64,000 nucleotides of DNA from Bacillus fonticola (GCF_012955605.1 NZ_CP052135.1:1833469-1897468); one strand, 5' to 3'; shown: positions 1 through 9,195, counted from the first letter of the stretch. The notes: a model not told the origin generated them from the letters alone. Numbers and translations: made by a program.

Positions 1-998
1 TCGGCTTCAAAAAGGGCAATCAGCTCTAGTACATCCTCGTATCGCTCTTTGCTAAGGAGAAGAGAGCTTAAAGTTTGCACAGCTTCACCATACTGAGCAT
101 CGAGCGCAATGGCTTCTCGAAGCCACTTTTCTGCAAGTTGTTCATTTGTCGTCTTTAACGCCAGCTTACCTCCTTGCAAATACAATTCCTTTTGAAAAGA
201 ATCTTGTGCAATTCCTTTTTCAATTGTTTGTATCGCTTTATCAAGCTGTTCATCAGACTCGTATGCCACTGCCAATTGTCGGTAAGCACCGTGATAACTG
301 GGGTCCATACTGATGAGCTCTTCTAACTTCGAAATGGCGGTTTGTTTAGAACCAGCCTGGTAGGCACTCACTCCGTATGCGAATAATAGGTCAGGATCGA
401 CTTCTTTTTGTAACGCTTTTTCAAAGTAAGGTAGCGCTTCTTCAAATTTCCCTGCACCAGCATAGCTTTGGGCAAAACGATTGGATAAAGGAAGCGTCGT
501 GTCACCTCCAAGCATCTCAGCCATTTCATATGCGTTCGTTGCCTCGGCAAACCGCCCTAACGACGCGTACAATTCTCCGAGAGCAAAAAAGAGTACTGGT
601 TCCTCTTCATTCATTTGAGATGCCCGTTTCAACTTGCGCTCAGCGACTTCAAACAGCCCTTGACGCTCATATAAGTCAGCCTGAATGAGGAGAGCTTGCG
701 AAAAAAGATCGGATGAGTCTGGGACCTTTTCTAACAGTGTTAGCGCATCTTCCTCATTGTCTAATTCAATAGATGCTTCTGCTGCCGAGAGCAATAGCTC
801 TGGTTCTTCCGGAAACGAAACTAATAACACGTTATATAGTTGAATAGCCTCTTCTAAAAAACCTAGTTGGTTAAGGGCGTCAGCTAGCTGTAGTTGGTCT
901 CCTGGCTCACCATGCTGCGATACCTCTTCGATCATTCGCTTAGCTTTTGTCATCTGCCCTTTTTCTAATTGCTGTATACATTGTTCAACTACCGTCAT
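1..998 (-). CDS. ypiA: TPR-repeat protein, YpiA-like (C-terminus outside the window)
   Basis: The frame opens at ATG 998 and runs off the left edge, so 332 codons are visible and the C-terminus is missing. The product consists of consecutive 34-residue tetratricopeptide helical pairs (for example LGELYASLGRFAEATNAY and LLFAYGVSAYQAGSKQTA) with no signal peptide or membrane segment, so a cytosolic protein-protein scaffold is expected. In B. subtilis the TPR protein YpiA follows the hisC-tyrA-aroE genes at the same place. The start codon lies inside the end of the preceding gene (14-nt overlap), which suggests translational coupling. The family assignment is firm; the cellular role is not known to me. 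Confidence 0.85.
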   Translation of the reverse strand, partial: MTVVEQCIQQLEKGQMTKAKRMIEEVSQHGEPGDQLQLADALNQLGFLEEAIQLYNVLLVSFPEEPELLLSAAEASIELDNEEDALTLLEKVPDSSDLFSQALLIQADLYERQGLFEVAERKLKRASQMNEEEPVLFFALGELYASLGRFAEATNAYEMAEMLGGDTTLPLSNRFAQSYAGAGKFEEALPYFEKALQKEVDPDLLFAYGVSAYQAGSKQTAISKLEELISMDPSYHGAYRQLAVAYESDEQLDKAIQTIEKGIAQDSFQKELYLQGGKLALKTTNEQLAEKWLREAIALDAQYGEAVQTLSSLLLSKERYEDVLELIALFEA

Positions 999-2022
999 GG
1001 ATGAAATCTCCTCTAAAAAATTGTGGAACTCGAATGCGCAACTCCTCTCCCCGCCCCGGTGAAAGAAATAGCTCTTCTCCAGCACGTAAGATGTTGCCTT
1101 TGTGTACCGTTACAACGAGTCTAGATTCATAATAAGGAATAGTGTTTGGATTCTCAAGTAAAGCGGATGCAAGGCTAAGGTCGCGACGTCCTAGTAATGA
1201 AGCTCTACTAAAATTGCGCCGTCCATGGCGCAACGTTGAGTCACTCACGTCCTGGGAGCGAACGACTTTCTGACCCACATCGTGTGAGCCTTGGGTATCA
1301 TAGAGGTTATAAGTTACTTCGCCACCTTGATGTAAAAATCCTTTGTATGGGTAAATACCAATTTGTTTCAATACGTCAAGAGACAACGGAACTTCAGTTG
1401 GCATCGGGGTATGAACGTAGGGAAACCGCGTTGAAGCGAGTACATCTGCCCATTCTTTGAGCAATTGCCGCTCTTTTCTACGTTTATCTGCTGTGATTAC
1501 AGGAACGAGGACAGGCTTATAACCAAAGGTGTGATTGTCGAGTAAGCTCCACGGCATTTTTTCGACGCTATTGTCTTCCCCTATCTCTAGAAACAAAATG
1601 GAGATGGAATCCTTTGCACACAGACGAACAACTGTCGGTGTAAGCTGGGAGAGAGGAAGTTGCACCGCTAACGTGTAATCAACCGGGCAATTGTTGTAAC
1701 GAAGTCTAGCATAACGAAGAGCTGAACGCCATTCCTTCTCCTGCTCAACTTCCACTTTCGCCACGATCGTCGTCATCCCTTTTGTAATGGCATTCTCAAT
1801 CCAAAAGGTTCGTAGTTGTTGCATTGACCATGCTGTAGGAATTGCTTCGAATACACCTACATGACCCGGCATCATTGTGTATGGGGACGCATCCACCTTC
1901 ATAAGCTGATCCTTTGGAAAAGAGGGTCTCACTGCATGGATACGCTCATTACGGATGAGAAAGCTTTCTCTCACCAATTCATTGTGACGAACGACTGAGG
2001 CATTCGAAATAATATACGGCAT
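985..2022 (-). CDS. Amidohydrolase-like protein lacking the metal-binding HxH motif
   Basis: The 345-residue product begins like the beta-sandwich of dihydroorotase/amidohydrolase proteins (YIISNASVVRH...ERIHAVRPS). Where the family has its metal-binding PG-x-ID-x-H-x-H motif it reads PGHVGVFEAI, and no later catalytic His/Asp cluster is evident, so it is probably not an active hydrolase. I chose ATG 2022 because GGGGGTGGT lies just upstream; a longer frame reaches 2046. Residues about 243-259 are encoded by a stretch nearly identical to an intergenic sequence at 34867-34909, suggesting a repeat inserted in frame. It occupies the aroE position between tyrA and ypiA and overlaps ypiA by 14 nt. 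Function is unknown. Confidence 0.75.
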   Translation of the reverse strand: MPYIISNASVVRHNELVRESFLIRNERIHAVRPSFPKDQLMKVDASPYTMMPGHVGVFEAIPTAWSMQQLRTFWIENAITKGMTTIVAKVEVEQEKEWRSALRYARLRYNNCPVDYTLAVQLPLSQLTPTVVRLCAKDSISILFLEIGEDNSVEKMPWSLLDNHTFGYKPVLVPVITADKRRKERQLLKEWADVLASTRFPYVHTPMPTEVPLSLDVLKQIGIYPYKGFLHQGGEVTYNLYDTQGSHDVGQKVVRSQDVSDSTLRHGRRNFSRASLLGRRDLSLASALLENPNTIPYYESRLVVTVHKGNILRAGEELFLSPGRGEELRIRVPQFFRGDFIHDGS

Positions 2023-2199
2023 TAAAATACCACCCCCAAATTTCATTAGCTTGTTCCTACCGACGCAACATAAAAGTAAGAAGTAGACGCAAGTAGGATA
2101 GGTTTATTTATCTACGAACACACTCACCTGATGAAGTTTCATTGTATAGACAAGCTATGAGAGGGGATGGGAGAATATGTGTTTAAAAAAATATTCATG

Positions 2200-2375
2200 A
2201 GCTAGTTACTTAACCATGCATGAAAACTGGTCACAAAGCAGTGGCGTTGCGATCAAGGCGGTGCGAGTGGGGCCTCGGATTATTTAGGAAAAAAGTATCC
2301 AAAGTTTGTTCTGTAATAGGATCATTACCATGATGTTAGGATTCTGCGTAACTCCGCCCCTTTTCCACAGAAAAG
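2200..2375 (-). repeat. Dispersed intergenic repeat, copy A (pair with 32270-32438)
   Basis: This gene-free stretch shares two conserved blocks with 32270-32438. On the plus strand, GATCAAGGCGGTG starts at 2251 (32319 in the other copy). CTCCGCCCCTTTTCC starts at 2352 (32417), giving almost the same spacing (101 and 98 nt). The blocks between are looser but alignable. In both copies the element sits directly downstream of the terminator of a minus-strand gene, here tyrA. No open frame is conserved between the copies. Confidence 0.65.
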
Positions 2376-2379
2376 AAAG

Positions 2380-2403
2380 AGCCACTCAAATAATTGAGTA
2401 GCT
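2380..2403 (-). terminator. Rho-independent terminator of tyrA
   Basis: On the minus strand, AGCTACTCAA pairs with TTGAGTGGCT around a short loop and is followed by the pyrimidine-rich tail CTTTCTTTTC. It lies about 90 nt past the tyrA stop and probably ends the aroC-aroB-aroH-hisC-tyrA transcript. Confidence 0.7.
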
Positions 2404-2490
2404 TACCATTGATACAATCACTTCTCTGACTTTCCTTGTACACTCTCCCTAAAGAAGGAAATCATACGATAACGACACCATCTATACTCG

Positions 2491-3597
2491 TTACGTTGCT
2501 TCGGTCACCTCATAAGTCGTGCGTTGCCTTAAACAATGGGCAGCATAAGATCTTGTATCTTCTGTAGAAAAACTAAGTACAAGGACGCCAATCACCTCTT
2601 CATCCCGCGCCTCCACGATACGAATGTTGACTACACTAATACTTTCTTCTGCTAGGTGACCAGTAATTTCACTCAAGACACCAGGTACGTCTGGTACATC
2701 TACATACAAGTCAAAGAAAGAAGGCAATAGCCCTGTTTTCTTTTGTGGAAGTTCATCACGAAACGATTTTGCTCGTTGAAAAAAATGAAGAATAGACGTT
2801 CCATCTCCTAACTCAACGACTTGGGTCAGTTCATCCATCTCATCTTTCCAGGAATACAACAGCCGTAGAAGTGTATCTCGGTTTTGTAACGTAATATCTC
2901 GCCACATTGTTGGATTACTAGAAGCAATCCTCGTAATATCCCGAAATCCACCGGCGGCAAATCGACGTAACGCCTCTTCATCTTCATACGAACGAAATGC
3001 ATGTCGTACGAGTGAAGCAGCCACCAAATGCGGAAAATGACTCACTACACCAGTAATCTCATCGTGCTCATCTGCAGGCATCACAACAAAGGAGGCTTTT
3101 GTCCCCTGTAGCCATTCCTTTGCTTGATTGATCGCTTTTTCACCAGAACTTGAAGGCGTTAGTACAAAAATGGCATTTTCAAATAAATGATCACGTGCTG
3201 CTTGAATACCACTTTTATGCGAACCAGCCATTGGATGCCCCCCAATGAAAGTGACCCCGTTATTTTGCAAAGGCTTTGCGGCTTCCATCACCTGGCGCTT
3301 CGTGCTCCCCACATCTATAACAAGGCAATCTTGGCGCAAAGGGACTCGGGCAAGCTCCCCTAGCAGTGATACTGTTTGTTCAACAGGAGTGGCCAGCACG
3401 ATAAAATCTGCACGACTGGCCGCTTCTAATACATTTTGATTTTCTTCATCAATAACTCGCAATATTTTTGCCAGCTTACTTGTTTCGTCGTTTTGATCAT
3501 AGCCTTCTACTATCGTCTCGGGGTGCGCTTTTTGTATACATTTCGCAATCGAGCCCCCGATAAGTCCTAGACCGACTACGAGCGCTCGCTTTGGCAT
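2491..3597 (-). CDS. tyrA: Prephenate dehydrogenase
   Basis: Converts prephenate to 4-hydroxyphenylpyruvate with NAD+ for tyrosine synthesis. The 368-residue product has the dinucleotide-binding motif GLGLIGGS at the N-terminus, the substrate-pocket stretch FIGGHPMAGSHKSG, and a C-terminal ACT domain (VDVPDVPGVLSEITGHLAEE) that usually mediates feedback by tyrosine. ATG 3597 is preferred because AAGAAAGGAACG precedes it; the longest frame (3663) would overlap hisC by 35 nt. It is the last gene of the aro/his/tyr cluster and is followed by a clear terminator. Length and motifs match Bacillus TyrA. Confidence 0.95.
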   Translation of the reverse strand: MPKRALVVGLGLIGGSIAKCIQKAHPETIVEGYDQNDETSKLAKILRVIDEENQNVLEAASRADFIVLATPVEQTVSLLGELARVPLRQDCLVIDVGSTKRQVMEAAKPLQNNGVTFIGGHPMAGSHKSGIQAARDHLFENAIFVLTPSSSGEKAINQAKEWLQGTKASFVVMPADEHDEITGVVSHFPHLVAASLVRHAFRSYEDEEALRRFAAGGFRDITRIASSNPTMWRDITLQNRDTLLRLLYSWKDEMDELTQVVELGDGTSILHFFQRAKSFRDELPQKKTGLLPSFFDLYVDVPDVPGVLSEITGHLAEESISVVNIRIVEARDEEVIGVLVLSFSTEDTRSYAAHCLRQRTTYEVTEAT

Positions 3598-3628
3598 TGT
3601 ATTCGTTCCTTTCTTATTAGCAGAATCT

Positions 3629-4729
3629 CTAGGAAGTTTGTGTTTCCTTAAGTAGGGAAGCAATATGCTGTATTATATTCGTATTGTCTTCTGCTTGACC
3701 AACCGTAATTCGTAAACAAGTTGGGTATCCAAGTACATTTCCTGCTCGCACAATGTAACCATTTCTCAACAAGTACTGAAACGCTTCATCGCTGTCCATT
3801 CCGACATCAACTAATAGAAAGTTTGCTTCGGATGGATATACGTATAAACCGAGCGCTTCTAGTCCTTCCTTAAGACGTTTGCGTTCCTTGGCGTTTTCCT
3901 CGCGACACGCATTAACAAATTCTAAGTCTTTTATAGATGCTAGGGCAGCAATTTGACCAAGAGAGTTAACATTGAACGGTTCCCGTACAGGTTCAATAGC
4001 TTGGATGACATCCTCACGAGCCACTCCGTACCCGACACGAAATCCTGCTAGACCGTGAGCCTTTGAGAATGTACGTAACGCGAGCACGTTCGGATAGCGT
4101 GCAACAAGTGAAGTTGTATCGGTGTAATCTTCATCGGTAACGTATTCGTGATACGCCTGATCCACAACAACGAGCACATCTTCAGGAATGTGTTCCATCA
4201 TTTCAGCAAGTTCTTGCTCGGTCATGATGTCACCTGTGGGATTGTTCGGGCTGCAGATCCATACAATCGACGTCTCATCATCAATAGCATTCAGCATGCC
4301 TTTACGATCGTGCTTCCCGTTTGGTAATAACGGTATTTCACGTGCTTCTCCACCTTGGAGTGCGACGTTATGCTTGTATTGTGAAAATGACGGAGCCGGC
4401 ATGACCGAATTACGACCTGGACCGATGAGAGCGCTGGTCACCATTCGAATTACTTCATCAGAACCATTTCCGAAAATCAGTTGTTGAGGTGACACTCCAA
4501 GTTGCGCACTAACCACTTGTCTTAACTCGTACGCCGCCCCATCCGGGTAGATCGTTGGTGAAGAACTAGCTTCTTGTATTGCTCGATCCACAGCAGAAGA
4601 ATAACCAAAAGGATTTTCGTTTGATGCCAATTTCACTAAACGATCTAACCCTAGTTCCCGCTTCAATTCCTCTGGTGTTTTTCCCGGCTGATACGCTTTT
4701 ACTTGCTGCAAAGCTTGAATCCATTTCAT
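3629..4729 (-). CDS. hisC: Histidinol-phosphate aminotransferase
   Basis: A 366-residue PLP-dependent class I/II aminotransferase. It has the aromatic stacking and ribose-phosphate region (NENPFGYS), the SPNNPTGD motif and the Schiff-base lysine in RTFSKAHGLAGFRVGYG. In bacilli this enzyme serves both histidine synthesis and the last transamination of tyrosine and phenylalanine, which fits its place next to tyrA. Its ATG overlaps the aroH stop in an ATGA tetranucleotide, so the two genes are translationally coupled. In B. subtilis the six trp genes separate aroH from hisC; here they are gone. Confidence 0.95.
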   Translation of the reverse strand: MKWIQALQQVKAYQPGKTPEELKRELGLDRLVKLASNENPFGYSSAVDRAIQEASSSPTIYPDGAAYELRQVVSAQLGVSPQQLIFGNGSDEVIRMVTSALIGPGRNSVMPAPSFSQYKHNVALQGGEAREIPLLPNGKHDRKGMLNAIDDETSIVWICSPNNPTGDIMTEQELAEMMEHIPEDVLVVVDQAYHEYVTDEDYTDTTSLVARYPNVLALRTFSKAHGLAGFRVGYGVAREDVIQAIEPVREPFNVNSLGQIAALASIKDLEFVNACREENAKERKRLKEGLEALGLYVYPSEANFLLVDVGMDSDEAFQYLLRNGYIVRAGNVLGYPTCLRITVGQAEDNTNIIQHIASLLKETQTS

Positions 4730-5106
4730 TTAGAAGAATCCCCTTTCGTAGACAAATCTGGACGCAATGATACCGCATTTTCCATGTATACGTGGTGAAT
4801 TTCCTGTTGCCTCAAATCAGTGTTCACATGCATCATTAAGCGAATACACTTAGGCATAGAACCTGGAACAGCCATTTCTTGCATGCACATAACGGGAACA
4901 AACTCCCATCCTGGTAAAGAGCGCACCACTTGTGCAGGAAAAGCACACGTCACATCCGGTGTAGCCGAAACAAACACACTAGCGACATCTTCCGCTTTAA
5001 TATTGTTTTGGTGTATCATCTCTTCCAGCAACTGTTTCGTGTGTGAGAAGAGCTGCTCTTTCTCATTCACTTTTATCGTTGTCGCTCCTCTAACACCTCG
5101 CAGCAT
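4726..5106 (-). CDS. aroH: Monofunctional chorismate mutase, AroH class
   Basis: A 126-residue AroH-type chorismate mutase (chorismate to prephenate). It opens with MLRGVRGATTI and contains the family motifs FVSATPDVTCAFPA and MCMQEMAVPGSMPKCIR, which carry active-site Arg and Cys residues. The usual length is about 127. An AAGGGGGAGAGG ribosome site precedes the ATG. Position between aroB and hisC and the 4-nt overlap with hisC place it in the aro/his/tyr operon, where it commits chorismate to the Tyr/Phe branch. Confidence 0.95.
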   Translation of the reverse strand: MLRGVRGATTIKVNEKEQLFSHTKQLLEEMIHQNNIKAEDVASVFVSATPDVTCAFPAQVVRSLPGWEFVPVMCMQEMAVPGSMPKCIRLMMHVNTDLRQQEIHHVYMENAVSLRPDLSTKGDSSK

Positions 5107-5126
5107 AAACCTCTCCCCCTTTTTCT

Positions 5127-6200
5127 TTACAGACTCAGTTCAAGAAAGCGGCGTATGAATGCATCTTCTACTGACACCACATGTGGACGCCCGACCTTTT
5201 CTAGTAAGCAATATCGGATTACGCCACGGTCCGCTTTTTTATCGAGCTTCATTGCACTAAGAAGCTGATCGATCGATAAGCTACTAGGAATACTCGTTTC
5301 ATAGCCTAATTCTTCAGCCCATTGGCAAAATTCAGCTATAGGAAAATCGAAGGAATAGTGCTCCTGACTCATTCTTAGAGCAGTTACCATGCCAATGAAA
5401 ACTGCCTCTCCATGAGTCAAAACGCCATACCCAGCTTCCTTTTCTAACGCATGACCGAGTGTGTGACCAAAGTTCAATACTGCCCGAACACCTTGTTCAC
5501 GTTCATCCTCGTGAACGATTCTTTCTTTAACCGCAATCCCCCGAACAATCCAACGTGTCCATTGCTCTTTTGTAACTTCGCGTAAACTAGTAACAGTACG
5601 TAACTCCCCATAAAGTTCCTTATCTCCAATAAGCCCCTCTTTCACGAGCTCTGCAAAGCCAGATCGTAGTTCACGCTCTGGTAGCGTGTCGAGAAACGAA
5701 ACATCATACAATACATGCTCTGGGTGATAAAAGGCACCGATTAAATTTTTACCTTGAGAATGATTGATGCCCGTTTTCCCTCCTACAGCACTATCATGTG
5801 CGAGCAAAGTGGTCGGCACTTGCAAGAAGCGAACACCTCGTAAAAAACTTGCTGCCACAAAACCGGTTACATCACCTACCACCCCGCCACCAAGGGCAAC
5901 AAGGACACACTGCCGATCAAGCTGCCATTCTAGTAAGGTTGTAAGGATATTTTCAAATGTAGAAAACGATTTTGTTTGTTCTCCTGCTGGAAGCACAAGC
6001 CGCTTCATTGGGAAGACTTGAGCACATGGTTCATACAAGGATTGGCCATATAGTGGATTCACATGCTCATCTGTAATCACAACAACCGTTGATGGAGCGG
6101 GTGTCATTCCTGACAAGATGGCTGGAAGTGTAGAGGAAACCCCCTCCCCAATGGTCACTTCATACGGTTTATGAGCGCGGATTTGATAAGAAGTTGTCAT
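5127..6200 (-). CDS. aroB: 3-dehydroquinate synthase
   Basis: Second step of the shikimate pathway: DAHP to 3-dehydroquinate, using NAD+ and a divalent metal. The 357-residue protein has the NAD-binding stretch ALGGGVVGDVTGFVAAS, the substrate-site GGKTGINHSQGKNLIGAFYHP, and the metal-ligand motifs LNFGHTLGHALE and THGEAVFIGM. It begins 3 nt after aroC; its ribosome site GGAG lies in the last aroC codons. All expected catalytic residues can be seen. Confidence 0.96.
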   Translation of the reverse strand: MTTSYQIRAHKPYEVTIGEGVSSTLPAILSGMTPAPSTVVVITDEHVNPLYGQSLYEPCAQVFPMKRLVLPAGEQTKSFSTFENILTTLLEWQLDRQCVLVALGGGVVGDVTGFVAASFLRGVRFLQVPTTLLAHDSAVGGKTGINHSQGKNLIGAFYHPEHVLYDVSFLDTLPERELRSGFAELVKEGLIGDKELYGELRTVTSLREVTKEQWTRWIVRGIAVKERIVHEDEREQGVRAVLNFGHTLGHALEKEAGYGVLTHGEAVFIGMVTALRMSQEHYSFDFPIAEFCQWAEELGYETSIPSSLSIDQLLSAMKLDKKADRGVIRYCLLEKVGRPHVVSVEDAFIRRFLELSL

Positions 6201-6203
6201 TGC

Positions 6204-7376
6204 TTAAAACTCCATAGCCAGTTTGCGTTGCTTAGTGATAGCGGCTTGTAAATCTTCTAATGTGTCACTGCTAAACTGTTCCATCAAGGCATTCGCCACT
6301 TCCCATGCAATGACGTTTTCAGCTACTACACTAGCTGCTGGCACCGCACAGCTGTCGCTGCGTTCAATACTGGCTTGAAATACTTCTTTCGTATCAATAT
6401 CAACACTGTCAAGTGGTTTGTACAGAGTAGGGATAGGTTTCATCACGCCGCGCACCACGATCGGCATTCCGGTAGTCATCCCACCTTCAAAACCACCGAG
6501 TCGATTGGTTTTTCGCGTGTATCCTTCATCTTTATTCCAGAGAATTTCATCGTGTACCTCACTACCGAATCGGCCGGCAGCTTCAAAACCGATACCGAAC
6601 TCTACACCTTTAAACGCATTAATACTTAGCATGGCACCAGCTAATTTCGCATCAAGCTTACGATCATAATGTACATAACTTCCAACGCCAGCAGGCATTC
6701 CTTCTACAATCACTTCAACGATACCGCCGATGGAGTCTCCATTTTTCTTAGCATTGTCTATGGCATCCATCATTTCCTGATCTTTAGTAGTATCGAACAC
6801 GCGTACAGGAGACTCTTCCGTTACTTTACGAAGTTCGTCTAGAGATGAATAAGGCTTATCTTCAGCGACAACATGTCCAATTTGTTTCACAACGCCGGCT
6901 ACTTCTATTCCACACTCACGCAGCAATTGTTTCGCCACCGCACCAACTGCCACGCGCACCGTCGTTTCCCGGGCAGAGGAGCGTTCTAATACGTTACGCA
7001 AATCGCGATGTTGGTACTTTATACCTCCATTTAGGTCGGCATGTCCCGGTCGAGGTCGAGTAATTTTTCTACGGACTTCCGCCTCTTCGTCATTAGAAAT
7101 AGGATCAATCCCCATAATTTTCGTCCAATGTGTCCAATCTTTGTTCTCAACAACGAGGGCAACTGGTGAACCGATCGTTCGTCCATGTCTGACCCCACTC
7201 ATAATTTGAACACGGTCTTTTTCAATTTGCATACGTCGCCCTCGCCCGTGACCTTTTTGGCGACGAATTAATTCAGTATCAATGGATTCTCTTGTTACAG
7301 GAAGTTGTGCAGGTAAGCCTTCAATAATGGCCGTAAGCTGTGGCCCATGAGACTCTCCAGATGTCAAATACCGCAC
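6204..7376 (-). CDS. aroC: Chorismate synthase
   Basis: Converts EPSP to chorismate using reduced FMN. The 390-residue product starts at GTG 7376 ([13 protein letters not shown]), preceded by AAGGGGGAAAG; a longer frame up to 7460 has no supporting ribosome site. Signature stretches include [43 protein letters not shown] and [15 protein letters not shown]. It is the first gene of the aromatic operon, separated from cheR by a strong hairpin at 7589-7637. B. subtilis literature calls this gene aroF. Confidence 0.96.
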   Translation of the reverse strand: MRYLTSGESHGPQLTAIIEGLPAQLPVTRESIDTELIRRQKGHGRGRRMQIEKDRVQIMSGVRHGRTIGSPVALVVENKDWTHWTKIMGIDPISNDEEAEVRRKITRPRPGHADLNGGIKYQHRDLRNVLERSSARETTVRVAVGAVAKQLLRECGIEVAGVVKQIGHVVAEDKPYSSLDELRKVTEESPVRVFDTTKDQEMMDAIDNAKKNGDSIGGIVEVIVEGMPAGVGSYVHYDRKLDAKLAGAMLSINAFKGVEFGIGFEAAGRFGSEVHDEILWNKDEGYTRKTNRLGGFEGGMTTGMPIVVRGVMKPIPTLYKPLDSVDIDTKEVFQASIERSDSCAVPAASVVAENVIAWEVANALMEQFSSDTLEDLQAAITKQRKLAMEF

Positions 7377-7588
7377 TTCTCTTTCCCCCTTCAACTCATT
7401 AAAGAATTCTGTTTTCACCACTATATCATAGTGTGTGAGGAGTGAGAAGGTAGAATACATATGTAGCTCAGGGTAATTGGTGAAGCTTTTACATGATTTG
7501 ACTGATTTTGAAACGCTAAAGCTAAGTAGTTTTGAAAGGGCAGGAAATCAGAAGTAGTGAAAAGCATATTAGCAAAAAAAATCCCCCG

Positions 7589-7637
7589 ACTAAAAAGGAT
7601 TGTAACGATTACTTTTCGTTACAACCCTTTTTAGTCT
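7589..7637. terminator. Large inverted repeat between cheR and aroC
   Basis: GACTAAAAAGG and TTGTAACG on one arm pair with CGTTACAA and CCTTTTTAGTC on the other, giving about 20 paired bases around a short loop. The reverse strand continues into a short run of A and G rather than T, whereas T-rich bases flank the plus side, so it may act in either direction. It separates the ndk-cheR unit from the aroC operon. Confidence 0.7.
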
Positions 7638-7657
7638 ATATAAACCAAGCCTTTATC

Positions 7658-8440
7658 CTAAATCTTCTCATAAAAAAAGGGGCGGATGGAACGAAAACCG
7701 AAACGCTCTGGGTGAAACATTTGTTCTGTGCTGCCAACAAACAAAACTCCACCTTGTTTTAAACTTTCATGAAAGCTTCTGTACACCTTTTCCTTTGCTT
7801 CTTCCGTAAAATAGATAAGAACGTTTCGACATACGATACAATCCATCTGTTTCGGATACGGGTCATGCAATAGGTTGTGTTTTTGAAATTGTACGGACCG
7901 CTTTAACTCCGACTTTACATGAAATAAAATCCCTTTTTGTTCAAGGAACAAATCTCGGTATGATTTGTCCACTTCCCGGATCGCTTTTTCAGTATAAATA
8001 CCGTGTCGTGCATGCTCTAACACGGTGTTATCTAAATCTGTAGCCAACACCTTCAGCTTACTAAGCGGATACAGATCACTTAAAATCATAGCAAGTGTAT
8101 ATGGCTCTTCTCCAGTAGAGCAAGCCGCACTCCAAACGGACACAGGCGAATTTTGTTTAGACGCGTATGCAGGGAGAATATCCTGTTGAAAAATTTCCCA
8201 TTGAGTTGGATTGCGGAAAAACTCTGAGACGTTGATGGTCATTCGATCTACACATTCTATAAGCAAGCTTTTTTCTGCCTGCAATCCTTTTGTATAGGCG
8301 CGAAACGACGAAAAGCCTCGTTTTTCATAAAGCGAGGTAATCCTCCGTTTCATTTGTGCTTCCTTATACTTAGCTAAGTCTATCCCTGTAAGCGTTTGAA
8401 ATGTCTTTACAAACTGCGCATAGTCCTGTTGATCCCCCAC
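7658..8440 (-). CDS. cheR: Chemotaxis protein methyltransferase
   Basis: Methylates glutamates on chemoreceptors with S-adenosylmethionine. The N-terminal all-helical domain carries LAKYKEAQMKRRITSLYEKRG; the SAM-binding part shows WSAACSTGEEPYTLAM and the later DCIVCRNVLIYF. I prefer GTG 8440 (260 residues), which has AAGAAGG upstream and matches the usual start a few residues before LTGIDLAKYKEAQ; another GTG at 8470 is possible. ndk-cheR-aroC order is the same as in B. subtilis. It is the only chemotaxis gene in the window. Confidence 0.92.
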   Translation of the reverse strand: MGDQQDYAQFVKTFQTLTGIDLAKYKEAQMKRRITSLYEKRGFSSFRAYTKGLQAEKSLLIECVDRMTINVSEFFRNPTQWEIFQQDILPAYASKQNSPVSVWSAACSTGEEPYTLAMILSDLYPLSKLKVLATDLDNTVLEHARHGIYTEKAIREVDKSYRDLFLEQKGILFHVKSELKRSVQFQKHNLLHDPYPKQMDCIVCRNVLIYFTEEAKEKVYRSFHESLKQGGVLFVGSTEQMFHPERFGFRSIRPFFYEKI

Positions 8441-8545
8441 GGCGGTCGCCTTCTTTCCACACCATTTCACGTTTCCCTTCTCTATATCGACACCAAGAAG
8501 AAAAAAGTGAAGTAAATAAAACAATCGTATGGACAACAAAAAAGA

Positions 8546-8566
8546 GACCGACAATAAATGTCGACC
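8546..8566 (-). terminator. Terminator of ndk
   Basis: On the minus strand GGTCGACA pairs with TGTCGGTC across a 5-nt loop and is followed by CTCTTTTTT. It lies 16 nt beyond the ndk stop codon and 100 nt upstream of the cheR start. Confidence 0.75.
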
Positions 8567-8581
8567 TCCTCCTATGGAAAT

Positions 8582-9028
8582 TTATACTGTCCACGTTGTA
8601 ATAGCTTTGCTGTATTCAACAAGCTCTTCGTTTTTAAAGAAAATGCCAATTTCACGCTCTGCACTCTCACTAGAATCTGATCCGTGAATGATGTTTTTTC
8701 CAACCGTAACAGCAAAATCACCTCGGATTGTGCCTGGAAGAGCGTCTTGTGGGTTTGTAGCACCCATCATCGTGCGAGCTGTTGTAATCACGCCTTCACC
8801 TTCCCACACCATCGCAAAAACAGGACCTGATGTAATAAAGTCGACGAGCTCTCCAAAGAATGGACGCTCTGTATGTTCAGCGTAATGAGTTTTCGCCATT
8901 TCTTCCGTTATGAGCATCAATTTAGCACCAACAAGTTGAAAGCCTTTGCGTTCAAAACGAGCTACGACGTCACCAATCACATTACGTTGTACGCCATCTG
9001 GTTTCACCATTAAAAAAGTCTTTTCCAT
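8582..9028 (-). CDS. ndk: Nucleoside diphosphate kinase
   Basis: Transfers the gamma phosphate of ATP to nucleoside diphosphates through a phosphohistidine. The 148-residue product is typical: [16 protein letters not shown] at the start, the binding loop [16 protein letters not shown], and the active-site histidine in [17 protein letters not shown] ribosome site precedes ATG 9028, and a terminator follows at 8546-8566, so it is probably transcribed from its own promoter in the 9029-9190 gap. Confidence 0.97.
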   Translation of the reverse strand: MEKTFLMVKPDGVQRNVIGDVVARFERKGFQLVGAKLMLITEEMAKTHYAEHTERPFFGELVDFITSGPVFAMVWEGEGVITTARTMMGATNPQDALPGTIRGDFAVTVGKNIIHGSDSSESAEREIGIFFKNEELVEYSKAITTWTV

Positions 9029-9195
9029 TATTCACACTCCTACTTTGTTGTAAATCATACGCTTGTCCAAAATCCATAGTAGCAATGGAACGAGGATTTG
9101 GCAACGCTTTCTTAAGAGGATCTTCCATTCTTTATAGAACGAACAACGGGCTAAAACATTTTCTATGCGTTTCAACTTCTATCATGTTTAAAAAA

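Noticed and set aside
7532..7762. Plus-strand open frame of 76 codons
   Set aside because: It reads through the cheR/aroC inverted repeat and antisense into cheR; no ribosome site or domain.
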